A stretch of DNA of 64,000 nt from Litorivita pollutaquae (lineage in GTDB: Bacteria; Pseudomonadota; Alphaproteobacteria; Rhodobacterales; Rhodobacteraceae), in contig NZ_KZ826483.1 in NCBI RefSeq assembly GCF_003205515.1, positions 124,001-188,000 of the forward strand, in the 5' to 3' direction. Under the pieces are notes generated by a model that saw only the letters and a list, made by a program, of their open reading frames with translations, did no database searches and had not been told where the DNA came from. Shown here in pieces: positions 30,040 through 39,094 of the stretch (positions are counted from its first letter, which is position 1; each line of letters begins with the position of its first letter). Made by a program: the position numbers and the translations under genes.

Positions 30040-30099
30040 TTAATGGGCGCGGCGGCGGGGTTTCGCCGGTATCCGGGGCGTCTTCCTGCGCAGCGATGA

Positions 30100-30128
30100 T
30101 TGCCAAAAACGCCGCGAACCGCCATATA
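30100..30128 (+). promoter_or_regulatory. Predicted promoter of rlmJ
   Basis: TTGCCA and CATATA stand 17 bases apart, with the -10 about 29 bases before the rlmJ ATG. A second overlapping TATATA is possible. Motif reading only. Confidence 0.35.
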
Positions 30129-30156
30129 TATTGATAAATGAGGAGCGAGGCGCAAG

Positions 30157-30945
30157 ATGCTGTCATACCAACATATTTATCATGCTGGCAATCTGGCCGA
30201 TGTGCAAAAACATGCGCTGTTGTGCTCTGCGCTTGGCTATATGACGCGGAAAGACAAGCCGCTGAGCTATATCGAAACCCACGCGGGGCGCGGGCTTTAT
30301 GATTTATCCTCTGACGAGGCCTTGAAAACCGGCGAGGCGGCAGCGGGAATCGCGATGGTGCGTGACAAGGGCTGGTTCACGGCAGAGCACCCTTATACGC
30401 GGGCGTTGGCGCGGGTGGCGCAGGTGCATGGCGAGGATGCCTATGCCGGATCGCCGGTTTTGGCTGCCGAGACGTTGCGCGATCAAGACAGCTTACATTT
30501 CGCGGAGCTGCACCCGCAGGAGTATGCGGCGCTGGAATATGTCATGTCGCCCTATGGGGCGAAATGCAGCAAGGCCGATGGATTGGCGCATGCGATGGCA
30601 ATCTGCCCGCCGATGCCGCGACGCGGGATGATTTTGATTGATCCGAGTTATGAAATTAAATCGGAATATCAAACGCTTCCGTCATTCATTGGCAAGCTGC
30701 ACCGCAAATGGAATGTCGGTGTGATTGCGCTTTGGTATCCAATCCTGACCAGCGGTGCGCATCAAGAGATGCTGGCGGTGCTCGAGGGCATGGATTTGCC
30801 AAATGTGCTGCGCCACGAAGTGCGCTTCCCTCCGGCGCGGCAGGGGCATGGGATGATCGGATCGGGCATGTTCATTGTCAACGCGCCTTACGGGCTCGAT
30901 GTCGAAGCGGCTCGGTTGAGTGAGATGTTCTCGACGCTCTCCTGA
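30157..30945 (+). CDS. rlmJ: 23S rRNA (adenine(2030)-N6)-methyltransferase RlmJ
   Basis: RlmJ methylates A2030 of 23S rRNA using S-adenosylmethionine. The 262-residue protein begins with the conserved LSYQHIYHAGNLADVQKH and has the SAM segment SYIETHAGRGLYDL. The catalytic motif appears as DPSYEIK, and GSGMFIVNAPYGL lies near the C-terminus. It diverges from mreB across about 215 bases. The family is sometimes annotated as ComJ or DUF519, and loss in E. coli has only mild effects. A strong hairpin separates it from leuA. Confidence 0.95.
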   Translation: MLSYQHIYHAGNLADVQKHALLCSALGYMTRKDKPLSYIETHAGRGLYDLSSDEALKTGEAAAGIAMVRDKGWFTAEHPYTRALARVAQVHGEDAYAGSPVLAAETLRDQDSLHFAELHPQEYAALEYVMSPYGAKCSKADGLAHAMAICPPMPRRGMILIDPSYEIKSEYQTLPSFIGKLHRKWNVGVIALWYPILTSGAHQEMLAVLEGMDLPNVLRHEVRFPPARQGHGMIGSGMFIVNAPYGLDVEAARLSEMFSTLS

Positions 30946-31051
30946 GTAAATGTTCGAAATTGTAAATTCAATTTGGAAATTCTGTGGGTAATATCAATTT
31001 TGAAGTTGAGAAGACGGGGTTGGCGATGCGACATGTCCGCCGCCCAAAGCA

Positions 31052-31080
31052 ATAAAGTCCGGCGCGGGGCCGGACTTTAT
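31052..31080. terminator. Bidirectional terminator between rlmJ and leuA
   Basis: Twelve-base arms ATAAAGTCCGGC and GCCGGACTTTAT form a perfect stem with a five-base loop. The A-rich and T-rich flanks make it work in both directions. It lies 106 bases after rlmJ and 21 bases from the leuA stop. Confidence 0.88.
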
Positions 31081-31100
31081 CTTAGTCATCGTGCCGGGTT

Positions 31101-32675
31101 TCAGGACGGATCGGTGTAGGACACTTCGCGGCGATCCTCGCCCGGCGCGGATTTTTCACGCCGCACCAACAAGCGGTTGAGCGCATGCACATAGGCGCGC
31201 ACCGATGCGACAACCGTATCGGTATCGGCGGATTGCCCCGTCACGATGCGCCCGTCCTCTTCCATCCGCACAGAAACCGTTGCCTGCGCATCGGTGCCTT
31301 CGGTGACGGCGTGCACTTGGTAAAGTTGCAGGCGCGCGCCGTGCGGGAAAAGCGCCTTGACCGCGTTGAAGGCCGCGTCCACGGGGCCGTCGCCGGTGGC
31401 TTCGGTCGAGGCTTCGGCACCGTCAATCATCAAGGTGAGTTCGGCGGTTTGTGGCCCCTCGGTGCCGCATACGACGCGCAGGCGTTTGACCTGAATACGG
31501 TCGTTTTCGGGGTCGTCACCGGCCCGCATGAGCGCAACGAGGTCGTCATCATAGACCTCTTTCTTGCGGTCGGCGAGTTCCTTGAACCGCACAAACACGT
31601 CTTTGAGTTGGTTGTCGGCGAGATCAAAACCGAGGTCGCCCATTTTGGCCCGCAAAGCCGCGCGTCCCGAGTGTTTGCCAAGCGGCAAGGAGGTACCGGC
31701 AAGGCCAACATCCTGCGGGCGCATGATCTCGAAGGTTTCGGCGTTTTTCAACATGCCGTCCTGATGGATACCGCTTTCATGGGCAAAGGCGTTCTTGCCG
31801 ACGACGGCTTTATTGAACTGCACAGCAAAGCCCGAAACGGTGGCGACACGGCGTGAGATATTCATGATCTTTGTCGTGTCGATGTCGGTTCGGTAGGGCA
31901 TGATATCGTTGCGCACCTTGAGCGCCATGACCACCTCTTCGAGGGCGGTGTTGCCCGCGCGTTCGCCAAGGCCATTGATGGTGCATTCGACCTGCCGCGC
32001 CCCTGCGTCGACAGCGGCAAGAGAGTTGGCCGTCGCCATGCCCAAATCATTGTGGCAATGGGTGGAAAAAATGACCTCATCGGCGCCGGGCACGCGGTTC
32101 AAAAGCATACGGATCAACGCGGCGCTTTCGCGCGGGGCGGTGTAGCCAACGGTGTCGGGAATGTTGATCGTCGTGGCACCGGCCTTGATGGCGATTTCCA
32201 CCACGCGGCAGAGGTAATCTTCCTCGGTGCGTGTGGCATCCATCGGCGACCATTGCACATTGTCACACAGGTTGCGCGCGTGGGTCACGGTTTCATGGAT
32301 CCGTTCGGCCATCTCGTCCATATTGAGGTTCGGAATAGCGCGGTGCAAAGGCGAGGTGCCGATGAACGTATGGATGCGTGGTTGCGCGGCGTGTTTCACG
32401 GCCTCCATGCAACGATCAATATCGGCAAAACTGGCGCGGGCAAGGCCGCAAATCACCGAGTTTTTCGAATTCATCGCAATCTCGGAGACAGCTTTGAAAT
32501 CACCCTCGGAGGCAATGGGGAACCCGGCCTCGATGATGTCGACGCCCATTTCGTCGAGCAATCCTGCGATCTCGAGCTTTTCGGCGTGGGTCATGGTTGC
32601 GCCGGGGCTTTGCTCGCCGTCGCGAAGTGTCGTGTCAAAAATTAAGACGCGGTCTTGTTTGGTTGTATCGGTCAT
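31101..32675 (-). CDS. leuA: 2-isopropylmalate synthase
   Basis: LeuA condenses acetyl-CoA with 2-oxoisovalerate in the first committed step of leucine synthesis. The 524-residue enzyme has the TIM-barrel start FDTTLRDGEQSPG and the metal-binding STHCHNDLGMA. GLGERAGNTALEEV and the HESGIHQDGML loop follow. A C-terminal regulatory domain (about 390-510) normally binds leucine for feedback inhibition. The start has only a weak AAGAGA site. The leader upstream encodes a leucine-rich peptide and can fold into competing stems, so expression is probably controlled by leucine supply. Confidence 0.96.
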   Translation of the reverse strand: MTDTTKQDRVLIFDTTLRDGEQSPGATMTHAEKLEIAGLLDEMGVDIIEAGFPIASEGDFKAVSEIAMNSKNSVICGLARASFADIDRCMEAVKHAAQPRIHTFIGTSPLHRAIPNLNMDEMAERIHETVTHARNLCDNVQWSPMDATRTEEDYLCRVVEIAIKAGATTINIPDTVGYTAPRESAALIRMLLNRVPGADEVIFSTHCHNDLGMATANSLAAVDAGARQVECTINGLGERAGNTALEEVVMALKVRNDIMPYRTDIDTTKIMNISRRVATVSGFAVQFNKAVVGKNAFAHESGIHQDGMLKNAETFEIMRPQDVGLAGTSLPLGKHSGRAALRAKMGDLGFDLADNQLKDVFVRFKELADRKKEVYDDDLVALMRAGDDPENDRIQVKRLRVVCGTEGPQTAELTLMIDGAEASTEATGDGPVDAAFNAVKALFPHGARLQLYQVHAVTEGTDAQATVSVRMEEDGRIVTGQSADTDTVVASVRAYVHALNRLLVRREKSAPGEDRREVSYTDPS

Positions 32676-32696
32676 TTTGGGATCTCTTTTCTATGT

Positions 32697-32773
32697 CTGC
32701 TAAGCTTTTGGCGCGAAAGGCACATCCTCTGAGCGGTCGCGCCGAAAGGGCACGCTCAGAGGCGGCTTAGCAG
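32697..32773 (-). promoter_or_regulatory. leuA leader with mutually exclusive stems
   Basis: Three complementary pairs occur in the leader. CCTCTGAGCG (32753-32762) pairs with CGCTCAGAGG (32726-32735). GGCGCGA (32737-32743 region) pairs with TCGCGCC (32710-32716). CTGCTAAGC (32765-32773) pairs with GCTTAGCAG (32697-32705). The first two interleave and cannot form together. The first arm and the outermost arm contain leucine codons of the leader peptide, so a stalled ribosome would change the fold. No U-run follows, so control may act by Rho or on leuA translation. Confidence 0.7.
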
Positions 32774-32842
32774 CAGACGCAGGGCAATCGCCGCGCGCGG
32801 GTGGCGTGCGGTGGCATCGGCGCATGTGCGCGGTGCGGTCAT
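32756..32842 (-). CDS. leuA leader peptide
   Basis: A 28-residue open frame upstream of leuA ends in IALRLLLSRL. Five of its last eight residues are leucine, and one codon is CTA, uncommon in this GC-rich genome. It stops inside the first stem of the leader. The ATG at 32842 is preferred because the predicted promoter leaves about 20 bases of leader before it. An in-frame ATG at 32863 would be nearly leaderless. The peptide itself is probably not functional; translation through its leucine codons reads out charged leucyl-tRNA. Confidence 0.7.
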   Translation of the reverse strand: MTAPRTCADATARHPRAAIALRLLLSRL

Positions 32843-32870
32843 GATATGGCCTGAAATCTTCATACCGCGA

Positions 32871-32898
32871 TTTATACATCGCAGCGGGTAAATGAAAA
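32871..32898 (-). promoter_or_regulatory. Predicted promoter of the leuA leader
   Basis: TTTTCA and TATAAA are separated by 16 bases on the minus strand, placing transcription initiation just upstream of the leader peptide. Motif reading only, supported by its position relative to the leader. Confidence 0.45.
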
Positions 32899-33056
32899 GC
32901 GCGAATTTTGCTGTGGTGGATATTGATGGGAAATTGGCGGCGGTTTTGAGGGTCATACCGGGCTGCGCCCCAGTGCCAGTGCCGCGCGCGACAAGGCGGT
33001 CACATATGCGCCGCCCCGATCCGCCGCCGCAGAGATTATGCCGTTGTTAGCCGTCG

Positions 33057-34568
33057 CTATTCGGCGGGCGGGGCATCATCCGTGGCGGTATCTGTCGGCG
33101 TGGTTTCTGTAGGGGCGGTGTCTACAGGGGCAGCGGGGGCAGGGGCCGCCGCCGCATCTGTATCGCTTTCCAATGCGCCGTTGTTCCAATCGCCGCTGGC
33201 TTCCTGACCGCTGGCATAGCGCATGGTGCCGCTGCCTTGGCGTTTTCCGGCGCGGAAATGGCCCTCGTAGATGTCGCCATTGGCATATGTGGCAACGCCG
33301 GTGCCGCTGATCTCTCCGGCGTCCCATTCACCTTTATAGCTAAAGCCATCTGCCATTTTGATCGTGCCGATACCGTGGCGTTGGCCCCCTGCAAATTCAC
33401 CCTCGTAAACGGTGCCGTCGGGGTAGGTGGCGCGGCCGCTGCCGTGGCGTTGGCCATTTTCCCATTCGCCTTCATAGCGATAGCCATCGGCATAGGTCAT
33501 CACGCCTTGGCCGTGGTTTTGCGCGTTGTGGAATTCACCTTCATAGACAAGGCCATTGGGGTATTCGGCGCGGCCGGTGCCCTCAATGATCCCCTCTTTC
33601 CAATCGCCCTCATAGGTCGAGCCGTCTGCATAGGTGATTTTGCCGGTCCCATCGGCCAGATCATCGCGGAATTGCCCGACATAAACAGAACCGTCGGGGT
33701 AGGTGACTTGGCCTTGGCCTTCGATTCGGCCCGCAACCCAATCGCCAATGTATTGATATCCGTCCGCGCCGGTAAAGGTGCCCTTCCCCTGACGTTTGTC
33801 GTCGGCGAACTCACCCTCATATGTGTCGCCATTGGCGTAGATGACGGTGCCGTTGCCTTGGCGGCGGCCTTGGACCAGCGTGCCTTTGTAGACATCGCCA
33901 TTGGCTTGGGTCAGTGTGCCGCTGCCGTTGATTTGGCCACCCTTCCATTCGCCTTCATAGACAAGCCCGTCAGGGATGGTCAATTTGCCGAGACCTTCGC
34001 GCGCGCCATTCGCGATGTCCCCCTCGTAGAGGGTGCCGTCTGGGTAGGTGATCGCGCCGGTGCCCTGTTTGACACCCTCAATCCAATCGCCATCATAGAT
34101 ATAGCCGCCGGGGCTTTGCATTTTGCCTTTGCCATGGTGCATGGCGTTGAGAAAGCCGCCTTCGTAACGCACGCCATTGGCATAGACCGCGATGCCGGTG
34201 CCCATGATCTTGCCGTCTTCCCATGTTCCCTCATAGGTGCCACCATCGGAAAAGACGATTTTGCCGGTGCCTTCGGGTTTGCCCTTGGCAAATTCACCGA
34301 CGTAAACCGACCCGTTGGGAAACCGCGCCGTGCCTTGGCCGCGAATTTCGCCCATCTCCCAATCACCGGCGTATTCATAGCCATTGGGCAGGCGGTAGGT
34401 GCCGGTGCCATGTTGCAGCCCGTTCTTGAACGTGCCCTCATAGACCCCGCCATCATCATATTGTTTGGTTTGCACCTCACCGTCTTGGGCCATGACCGGC
34501 GCGGTGACAAGGCTGGCTCCTGCGGCAGTCAGAATGCAAAAGGACAATGTTTTCAGAGCGGTGTTCAT
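33057..34568 (-). CDS. Exported MORN-repeat protein
   Basis: The 503-residue protein has a Sec signal peptide (hydrophobic residues about 5-25, cleavage near VMA27-Q28). It then consists almost entirely of MORN repeats of about 23 residues. I count 18 clear copies of the Y-x-G-x-[FW]...G-x-G pattern from Y43, and one degenerate copy ending near residue 464. The last 39 residues are Ala/Pro/Thr/Asp-rich. MORN arrays form elongated beta-sheets and mediate protein or membrane contacts, but a specific function for this exported form is unknown. GGAG precedes the ATG. It stands alone between the leuA leader and nadE. Confidence 0.9.
   Translation of the reverse strand: MNTALKTLSFCILTAAGASLVTAPVMAQDGEVQTKQYDDGGVYEGTFKNGLQHGTGTYRLPNGYEYAGDWEMGEIRGQGTARFPNGSVYVGEFAKGKPEGTGKIVFSDGGTYEGTWEDGKIMGTGIAVYANGVRYEGGFLNAMHHGKGKMQSPGGYIYDGDWIEGVKQGTGAITYPDGTLYEGDIANGAREGLGKLTIPDGLVYEGEWKGGQINGSGTLTQANGDVYKGTLVQGRRQGNGTVIYANGDTYEGEFADDKRQGKGTFTGADGYQYIGDWVAGRIEGQGQVTYPDGSVYVGQFRDDLADGTGKITYADGSTYEGDWKEGIIEGTGRAEYPNGLVYEGEFHNAQNHGQGVMTYADGYRYEGEWENGQRHGSGRATYPDGTVYEGEFAGGQRHGIGTIKMADGFSYKGEWDAGEISGTGVATYANGDIYEGHFRAGKRQGSGTMRYASGQEASGDWNNGALESDTDAAAAPAPAAPVDTAPTETTPTDTATDDAPPAE
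33177..34442 (-). repeat. MORN coding repeat array, 18 plus 1 units of about 69 bases
   Basis: The DNA of the MORN gene is a tandem array of diverged 69-base units. Copies share the protein pattern but not long identical DNA stretches, so recent expansion is not indicated. Confidence 0.85.
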
Positions 34569-34793
34569 GGAATCTCCAGACGAGAATGGCGGCTGTTAAA
34601 CCTGTTTGAAATCTAACGCCCTCGCGGTGGCGGGGCAACTGGTTAACGCGCGGCGCGGGGGCGATGGGCGGTGGATCACTGATCGGGCCTCCGGTTTGCG
34701 GCGATGCCAGCGCGGGGCGCGGGGGCAATTGCGCTTTTCCTCGCGCGTCGATCTGATACATCAGGGACAAGACACCTTGATAGGATTGACCCC

Positions 34794-36455
34794 ATGGCCG
34801 ACCGCTTTCGCCTGACCCTTGCACAGCTGAACCCCACGGTGGGCGATCTTTCCGGCAATGCCGCAAAAGCGCGCGCCGCATGGGAAGAGGCCAAAACCGC
34901 AGGGGCGGATTTGGTGGCGCTGCCAGAGATGTTCATCACCGGATACCAAACTCAGGATTTGGTCATGAAACCGGTTTTTCATCAGGCGGCGATTGCCGAA
35001 ATCGAAGCCTTGGCAGTGGCCTGCGCGGATGGTCCGGCAATGGGCATTGGCGGTCCGTGGGTCGAGGGGCGCGGGCTTTATAATGCGTATTACATCCTGC
35101 ACGGCGGCACGGTCACGGCGCGGGTTCTCAAACATCACCTGCCCAATGAGACGGTGTTCGATGAGGAACGTTTGTTCGAACATGGGGATGTGACGGGGCC
35201 GTTTGTCGTCAACGGCGTGCGGATCGGCGCACCGATTTGCGAGGATGCGTGGCACGAGGATGTTTGCGAGACCTTGGCCGAGACCGGGGCCGAGATCCTG
35301 CTCGTGCCCAATGGTTCGCCTTATTACCGCAACAAATTCGAAACCCGCCTTAATCATATGGTGGCGCGGGTGGTCGAAACCGGTTTGCCGCTTGTCTATC
35401 TCAACATGGTTGGCGGCCAAGATGACCAAGTGTTCGACGGCGGCACCTTTGTATTGAACCCGCATGGCAAACCCGTGGTGCAATTGCCGGTGTTTGATGC
35501 GGTGATCAGCCATGTGGATTTCGCCCGCACCGAGGATGGTTGGCGCGCCGAAGACGGCGATTTTACCGCCCATCCCGACGCGATGGAGCAAGATTATCGC
35601 TGTGTTGTCGAGGCCTTGCGCGATTATATGGGCAAGACCGGGTTCAAAAAGGTGCTGCTTGGCCTGTCCGGCGGCATCGACAGCGCGATCGTTGCGACGA
35701 TCGCTGCCGATGCGATTGGGCCGGACAATGTGCGTTGCGTGATGTTGCCGTCTGAATATACTTCGCAGGCCTCGCTTGATGATGCCGAAGCCGTGGCCAA
35801 GGCTTTGGGCTGCCGCTATGATTATGTGCCGATCAAAGAGGGGCGCGCGGCGATCACCGAGACGTTGGCCCCCTTGTTCGAAGGCACCACACCCGACACC
35901 ACCGAAGAGAACATTCAATCGCGCCTGCGTGGTCTGCTGCTTATGGCATTGAGCAACAAGTTTGGCGAAATGTTGTTGACCACGGGCAATAAATCCGAAG
36001 TCGCGGTCGGGTATGCGACGATTTACGGAGATATGTCAGGCGGTTACAACCCGATCAAAGATCTTTATAAAACCCGCGTTTTTGATATTTGCCGTTGGCG
36101 CAACGCGCATCATCGTCCCGAATGGATGATGGCCCCGGCGGGCGAAATGATCCCTGCCAATGTGATCACCAAACCGCCCTCTGCGGAACTGCGGGACGAT
36201 CAAAAGGACAGCGACAGCTTGCCCGATTATCCGGTTTTGGACGGGATTTTGGATATGCTGGTGGATCGCGAAGCTTCGGTCCAAGACTGCATTGCCGCCG
36301 GATACACCCGCGAGGATGTCAAACGGGTCGAGCATTTGCTCTATATTTCGGAATATAAACGTTTCCAATCGGCTCCGGGGCCGCGTTTGTCAAAGCGCAG
36401 CTTCTGGCTCGACCGTCGGTATCCAATCGCCAATCGCTGGCGCGACAACGGTTAG
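34794..36455 (+). CDS. nadE: Glutamine-dependent NAD+ synthetase
   Basis: NadE amidates nicotinate adenine dinucleotide to NAD+, using ammonia released from glutamine. The 553-residue protein has an N-terminal nitrilase-type glutaminase domain with the triad glutamate E45 in LPEMFITGYQ, a lysine in VLKHHLPNETVF and a cysteine in GAPICEDAW. The C-terminal synthetase domain has the P-loop SGGIDS at 292-297 and TGNKSEVAVGYATIYGDMSGG. The ATG at 34794 has AGGA upstream; the 30-codon extension is unsupported. It complements nadD further downstream in the same window. Confidence 0.96.
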   Translation: MADRFRLTLAQLNPTVGDLSGNAAKARAAWEEAKTAGADLVALPEMFITGYQTQDLVMKPVFHQAAIAEIEALAVACADGPAMGIGGPWVEGRGLYNAYYILHGGTVTARVLKHHLPNETVFDEERLFEHGDVTGPFVVNGVRIGAPICEDAWHEDVCETLAETGAEILLVPNGSPYYRNKFETRLNHMVARVVETGLPLVYLNMVGGQDDQVFDGGTFVLNPHGKPVVQLPVFDAVISHVDFARTEDGWRAEDGDFTAHPDAMEQDYRCVVEALRDYMGKTGFKKVLLGLSGGIDSAIVATIAADAIGPDNVRCVMLPSEYTSQASLDDAEAVAKALGCRYDYVPIKEGRAAITETLAPLFEGTTPDTTEENIQSRLRGLLLMALSNKFGEMLLTTGNKSEVAVGYATIYGDMSGGYNPIKDLYKTRVFDICRWRNAHHRPEWMMAPAGEMIPANVITKPPSAELRDDQKDSDSLPDYPVLDGILDMLVDREASVQDCIAAGYTREDVKRVEHLLYISEYKRFQSAPGPRLSKRSFWLDRRYPIANRWRDNG

Positions 36456-36506
36456 GGCGCCTATACACGCCCGCCAGTGCGGTGCAATATTGGTCACATG
36501 TGATGC

Positions 36507-36536
36507 GAGGCCGCCGGTAAAACCACCGGCGGCCTC
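36507..36536. terminator. Terminator hairpin between nadE and the MBL-fold gene
   Basis: Twelve-base arms GAGGCCGCCGGT and ACCGGCGGCCTC flank a six-base loop. It lies between two convergent stop codons and is very stable, although no long T-run follows on either side. Confidence 0.75.
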
Positions 36537-36543
36537 GTCACGT

Positions 36544-37512
36544 TTAGCGGTCCATCAACAGTTGGTAGGATGATGGCACGTAATGGAACCCGTCGTTGCG
36601 CGTTTCGACATAACCGGTCGCAGGGAAGGGCATGTGATAGCCGACAAAGGGCGTGCCGGTGGTTGCCAGCATGTCCAGAACCCGGCGGCGGGTTGCCGCA
36701 GCGGCGGATTTATCCATGTCAAAATGCACTTCCCAATCGGGGTAGGCGAGAGACCATACATAGTGGTTGGCAAAATCCGCCCCGAGCAACATTTGCTGCC
36801 CGCCGCTGTCGAGCATGAAGGCCATATGGCCGGGGGTGTGGCCGAATGCCTCCATGCCGGTGATGCCCGAGGCCGGCGCGCCGCCTTCCCCGATGAAGGT
36901 CATCTTCTCGGCGAGGGGGCGGACTTTGGCTTCGAACATGTCGTCGCCGGCTTTGGCCCAATGATCGAATTCGACTTGCCCGGCCACATAGGAGGCATTG
37001 GCAAAGGTTTCGCCGCCTTCGCCCATCAGCCCGCCAATGTGATCACCGTGCATGTGGGTGATCACGACTTTATCGACCTGCTCTGTGCCGTAGCCGGCGG
37101 CCTCCAGGGCATTCACGATGCCGGCGGGGTGGGTGCCGGTGTCGAAGAGGACCAATTCCGATCCGGTGTTGACCAAAGTCGGTGTGAAGAAAAATTGCGC
37201 CACATCGGTGGGGATCATCGCGGCTTTTGACGCGGCGGCGAACTCTTCATCCGATGCGTTCAAGCCAAAGATTTTGTGCGGATCCGGCACGGTGTTGGTT
37301 CCGGCAAGCAAGGTGGTGACTTCGAAATCTCCGAGCTTGAAGCGGGTATATGGCGCGATGCTGGTTCCCATCATTTCGGCGGCCGCGCTGGCGACGGACG
37401 GTTTGAATGCCGCTGCCAAAGGCAGGCTCGCAGCGCCCAAAAGGGCGGCGCGGCGGCTCATGGTCATGGGGTGGGTTGCAGTTGCGGTCTTGGGTTCCGA
37501 TGTCTCGGTCAT
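36544..37512 (-). CDS. Exported MBL-fold metallohydrolase with Tat-type signal
   Basis: The 322-residue protein has the metallo-beta-lactamase motif THMHGDHIGG and downstream metal ligands in FGHTPGHMAFML and LLGADFANH. An N-terminal MSRRAALLGAASLPLAAAF resembles a twin-arginine signal, so export of a folded, metal-loaded enzyme is likely. Close relatives are annotated as lactonase-like or quorum-quenching hydrolases, but the substrate cannot be read from sequence. The ATG at 37512 has AGGGAGA upstream; a second in-frame ATG lies directly before the twin arginines. It is divergent from gltX. Confidence 0.85.
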   Translation of the reverse strand: MTETSEPKTATATHPMTMSRRAALLGAASLPLAAAFKPSVASAAAEMMGTSIAPYTRFKLGDFEVTTLLAGTNTVPDPHKIFGLNASDEEFAAASKAAMIPTDVAQFFFTPTLVNTGSELVLFDTGTHPAGIVNALEAAGYGTEQVDKVVITHMHGDHIGGLMGEGGETFANASYVAGQVEFDHWAKAGDDMFEAKVRPLAEKMTFIGEGGAPASGITGMEAFGHTPGHMAFMLDSGGQQMLLGADFANHYVWSLAYPDWEVHFDMDKSAAAATRRRVLDMLATTGTPFVGYHMPFPATGYVETRNDGFHYVPSSYQLLMDR

Positions 37513-37723
37513 GGCAGTCTCCCTGATATCGGGCATTTGATCCGGCATTATGCCGCAGCCCGTTACTTACCTCCCGACAAAATAGGGTGGCAGCATGTGC
37601 AATCAAACTGTCTCTTCGGGACTTCACGTAAAGGTGAGCGGGCGCGGCGCTGTTTAAGGCACCCCGCCCCTATCTGGACAAATTCGCCCGCCTGTGACAT
37701 GGGGCAGACAACAGGAGTTTGTC

Positions 37724-39049
37724 ATGACCACCACCCGTTTCGCCCCGTCGCCCACCGGTTACATCCACGTTGGGAACCTGCGCACTGCGCTCTTTAACTA
37801 TCTGATTGCACGCAAATCCGGCGGGCAGTTTATTTTGCGCCTTGATGATACCGATCCGGAGCGGTCCAAACAGGAATATGCCGATGGCATCCAAGAGGAT
37901 TTGGAATGGCTGGGGCTGACATGGGACCGGATTGAAAAGCAATCCGATCGGTTGGAGCGGTATGAACAGGCCGCGCAGGAATTGCGCGACAAGGGCCGGT
38001 TTTACGAGTGTTTCGAGACGCCGGTGGAATTGGATCTTAAGCGCAAAAAGCAACTCAACATGGGCAAACCGCCGGTCTATGACCGTGCGGCTCTGACGTT
38101 GAGCGATGCGGAAAAGGATGCGCTGCGTGCCGAACGCGGCAACGGCCATTGGCGGTTCAAACTGGATCTGGAACGCATTGAATGGACCGATGGTATCTTG
38201 GGCGATCTGTCGATTGATGCGGCGTCTGTCTCCGATCCGGTGCTGATCCGCGGCGACGGGCAATTTCTTTATACGCTTGCAAGTGTTTGTGATGACGTGG
38301 ATTTCGGCATTACCCATGTTGTGCGCGGATCGGATCATGTCACTAACACCGCCACGCAAATCCAGATCATCAAAGCCTTGGGGGGCACGGTGCCGTCCTT
38401 TGCGCATCATTCGCTTTTGACAGGGCCGCAGGGCGAGGCACTGTCCAAACGTCTTGGCACATTGGCCCTACGTGATTTGCGCGCGGCCGGCGTGCATCCG
38501 ATGGCTTTGCTGTCTCTGATGGCGCGTTTGGGGTCCTCCGATCCGGTTGAGTTGCGCCGCGATATGGCCGAATTGATCGACGGTTTCGAGTTGTCGCATT
38601 TCGGATCGGCACCGACCAAGTTTGACGAACAGGACCTCTTTCCGTTGACCGCGAAATACCTCAGCCAACAACCGCTTGAAGCCGTTGCGGGCGAGATCGC
38701 CGCACTGGGCGTGCCCGATGATCTGGCACCGCAGTTTTGGGAGGTCACCCGCGCCAATATCACCACGCTGGGGGATCTGGCCGGTTGGTGGAGCCTGTTT
38801 CGCGACGGTGCCGATCCGGTGATCGACGACGAAGACAAAGAGTTTGTCGCGCAGGCGATGACGCTCTTGCCCGACGGGCCATATGATGGCGACAGTTGGG
38901 GCGCATGGACCAAAGCCGTGAAAGAGGCCACAGGCCGCAAGGGCCGCGGGTTGTTTATGCCGCTGCGCAAAGCATTGACCGGACAGGCGCACGGGCCGGA
39001 TATGTCGGCGGTTTTGCCATTGTTGCAAGTGATCCGCGCCAAGGAGTAA
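37724..39049 (+). CDS. gltX: Glutamate--tRNA ligase
   Basis: GltX charges tRNA-Glu, and in many alphaproteobacteria a second copy also misacylates tRNA-Gln. The 441-residue class I enzyme has the HIGH-type motif in APSPTGYIHVGNLRTAL and the KMSKS-type motif in EALSKRLGTLAL. RLDDTDPERSK is also typical. Its short length and LSKR motif resemble the second, GltX2-like copy found in this class of bacteria, so another gltX may exist elsewhere. ACAGGAG precedes the ATG at 37724. Confidence 0.95.
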   Translation: MTTTRFAPSPTGYIHVGNLRTALFNYLIARKSGGQFILRLDDTDPERSKQEYADGIQEDLEWLGLTWDRIEKQSDRLERYEQAAQELRDKGRFYECFETPVELDLKRKKQLNMGKPPVYDRAALTLSDAEKDALRAERGNGHWRFKLDLERIEWTDGILGDLSIDAASVSDPVLIRGDGQFLYTLASVCDDVDFGITHVVRGSDHVTNTATQIQIIKALGGTVPSFAHHSLLTGPQGEALSKRLGTLALRDLRAAGVHPMALLSLMARLGSSDPVELRRDMAELIDGFELSHFGSAPTKFDEQDLFPLTAKYLSQQPLEAVAGEIAALGVPDDLAPQFWEVTRANITTLGDLAGWWSLFRDGADPVIDDEDKEFVAQAMTLLPDGPYDGDSWGAWTKAVKEATGRKGRGLFMPLRKALTGQAHGPDMSAVLPLLQVIRAKE

Positions 39050-39094
39050 TCCCGGCCCAACCTTTTATGTGGCCATCGCTATGGGGTCGCCGTC

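Noticed and set aside
33177-34442. Repeat array as a CRISPR or satellite
   Set aside because: Units are diverged, in frame, and encode MORN motifs; no spacers exist.
33237-34616. A long plus-strand frame opposite the MORN gene
   Set aside because: It mirrors the repeat of the real gene in another frame, and its periodicity is a by-product of the MORN array.
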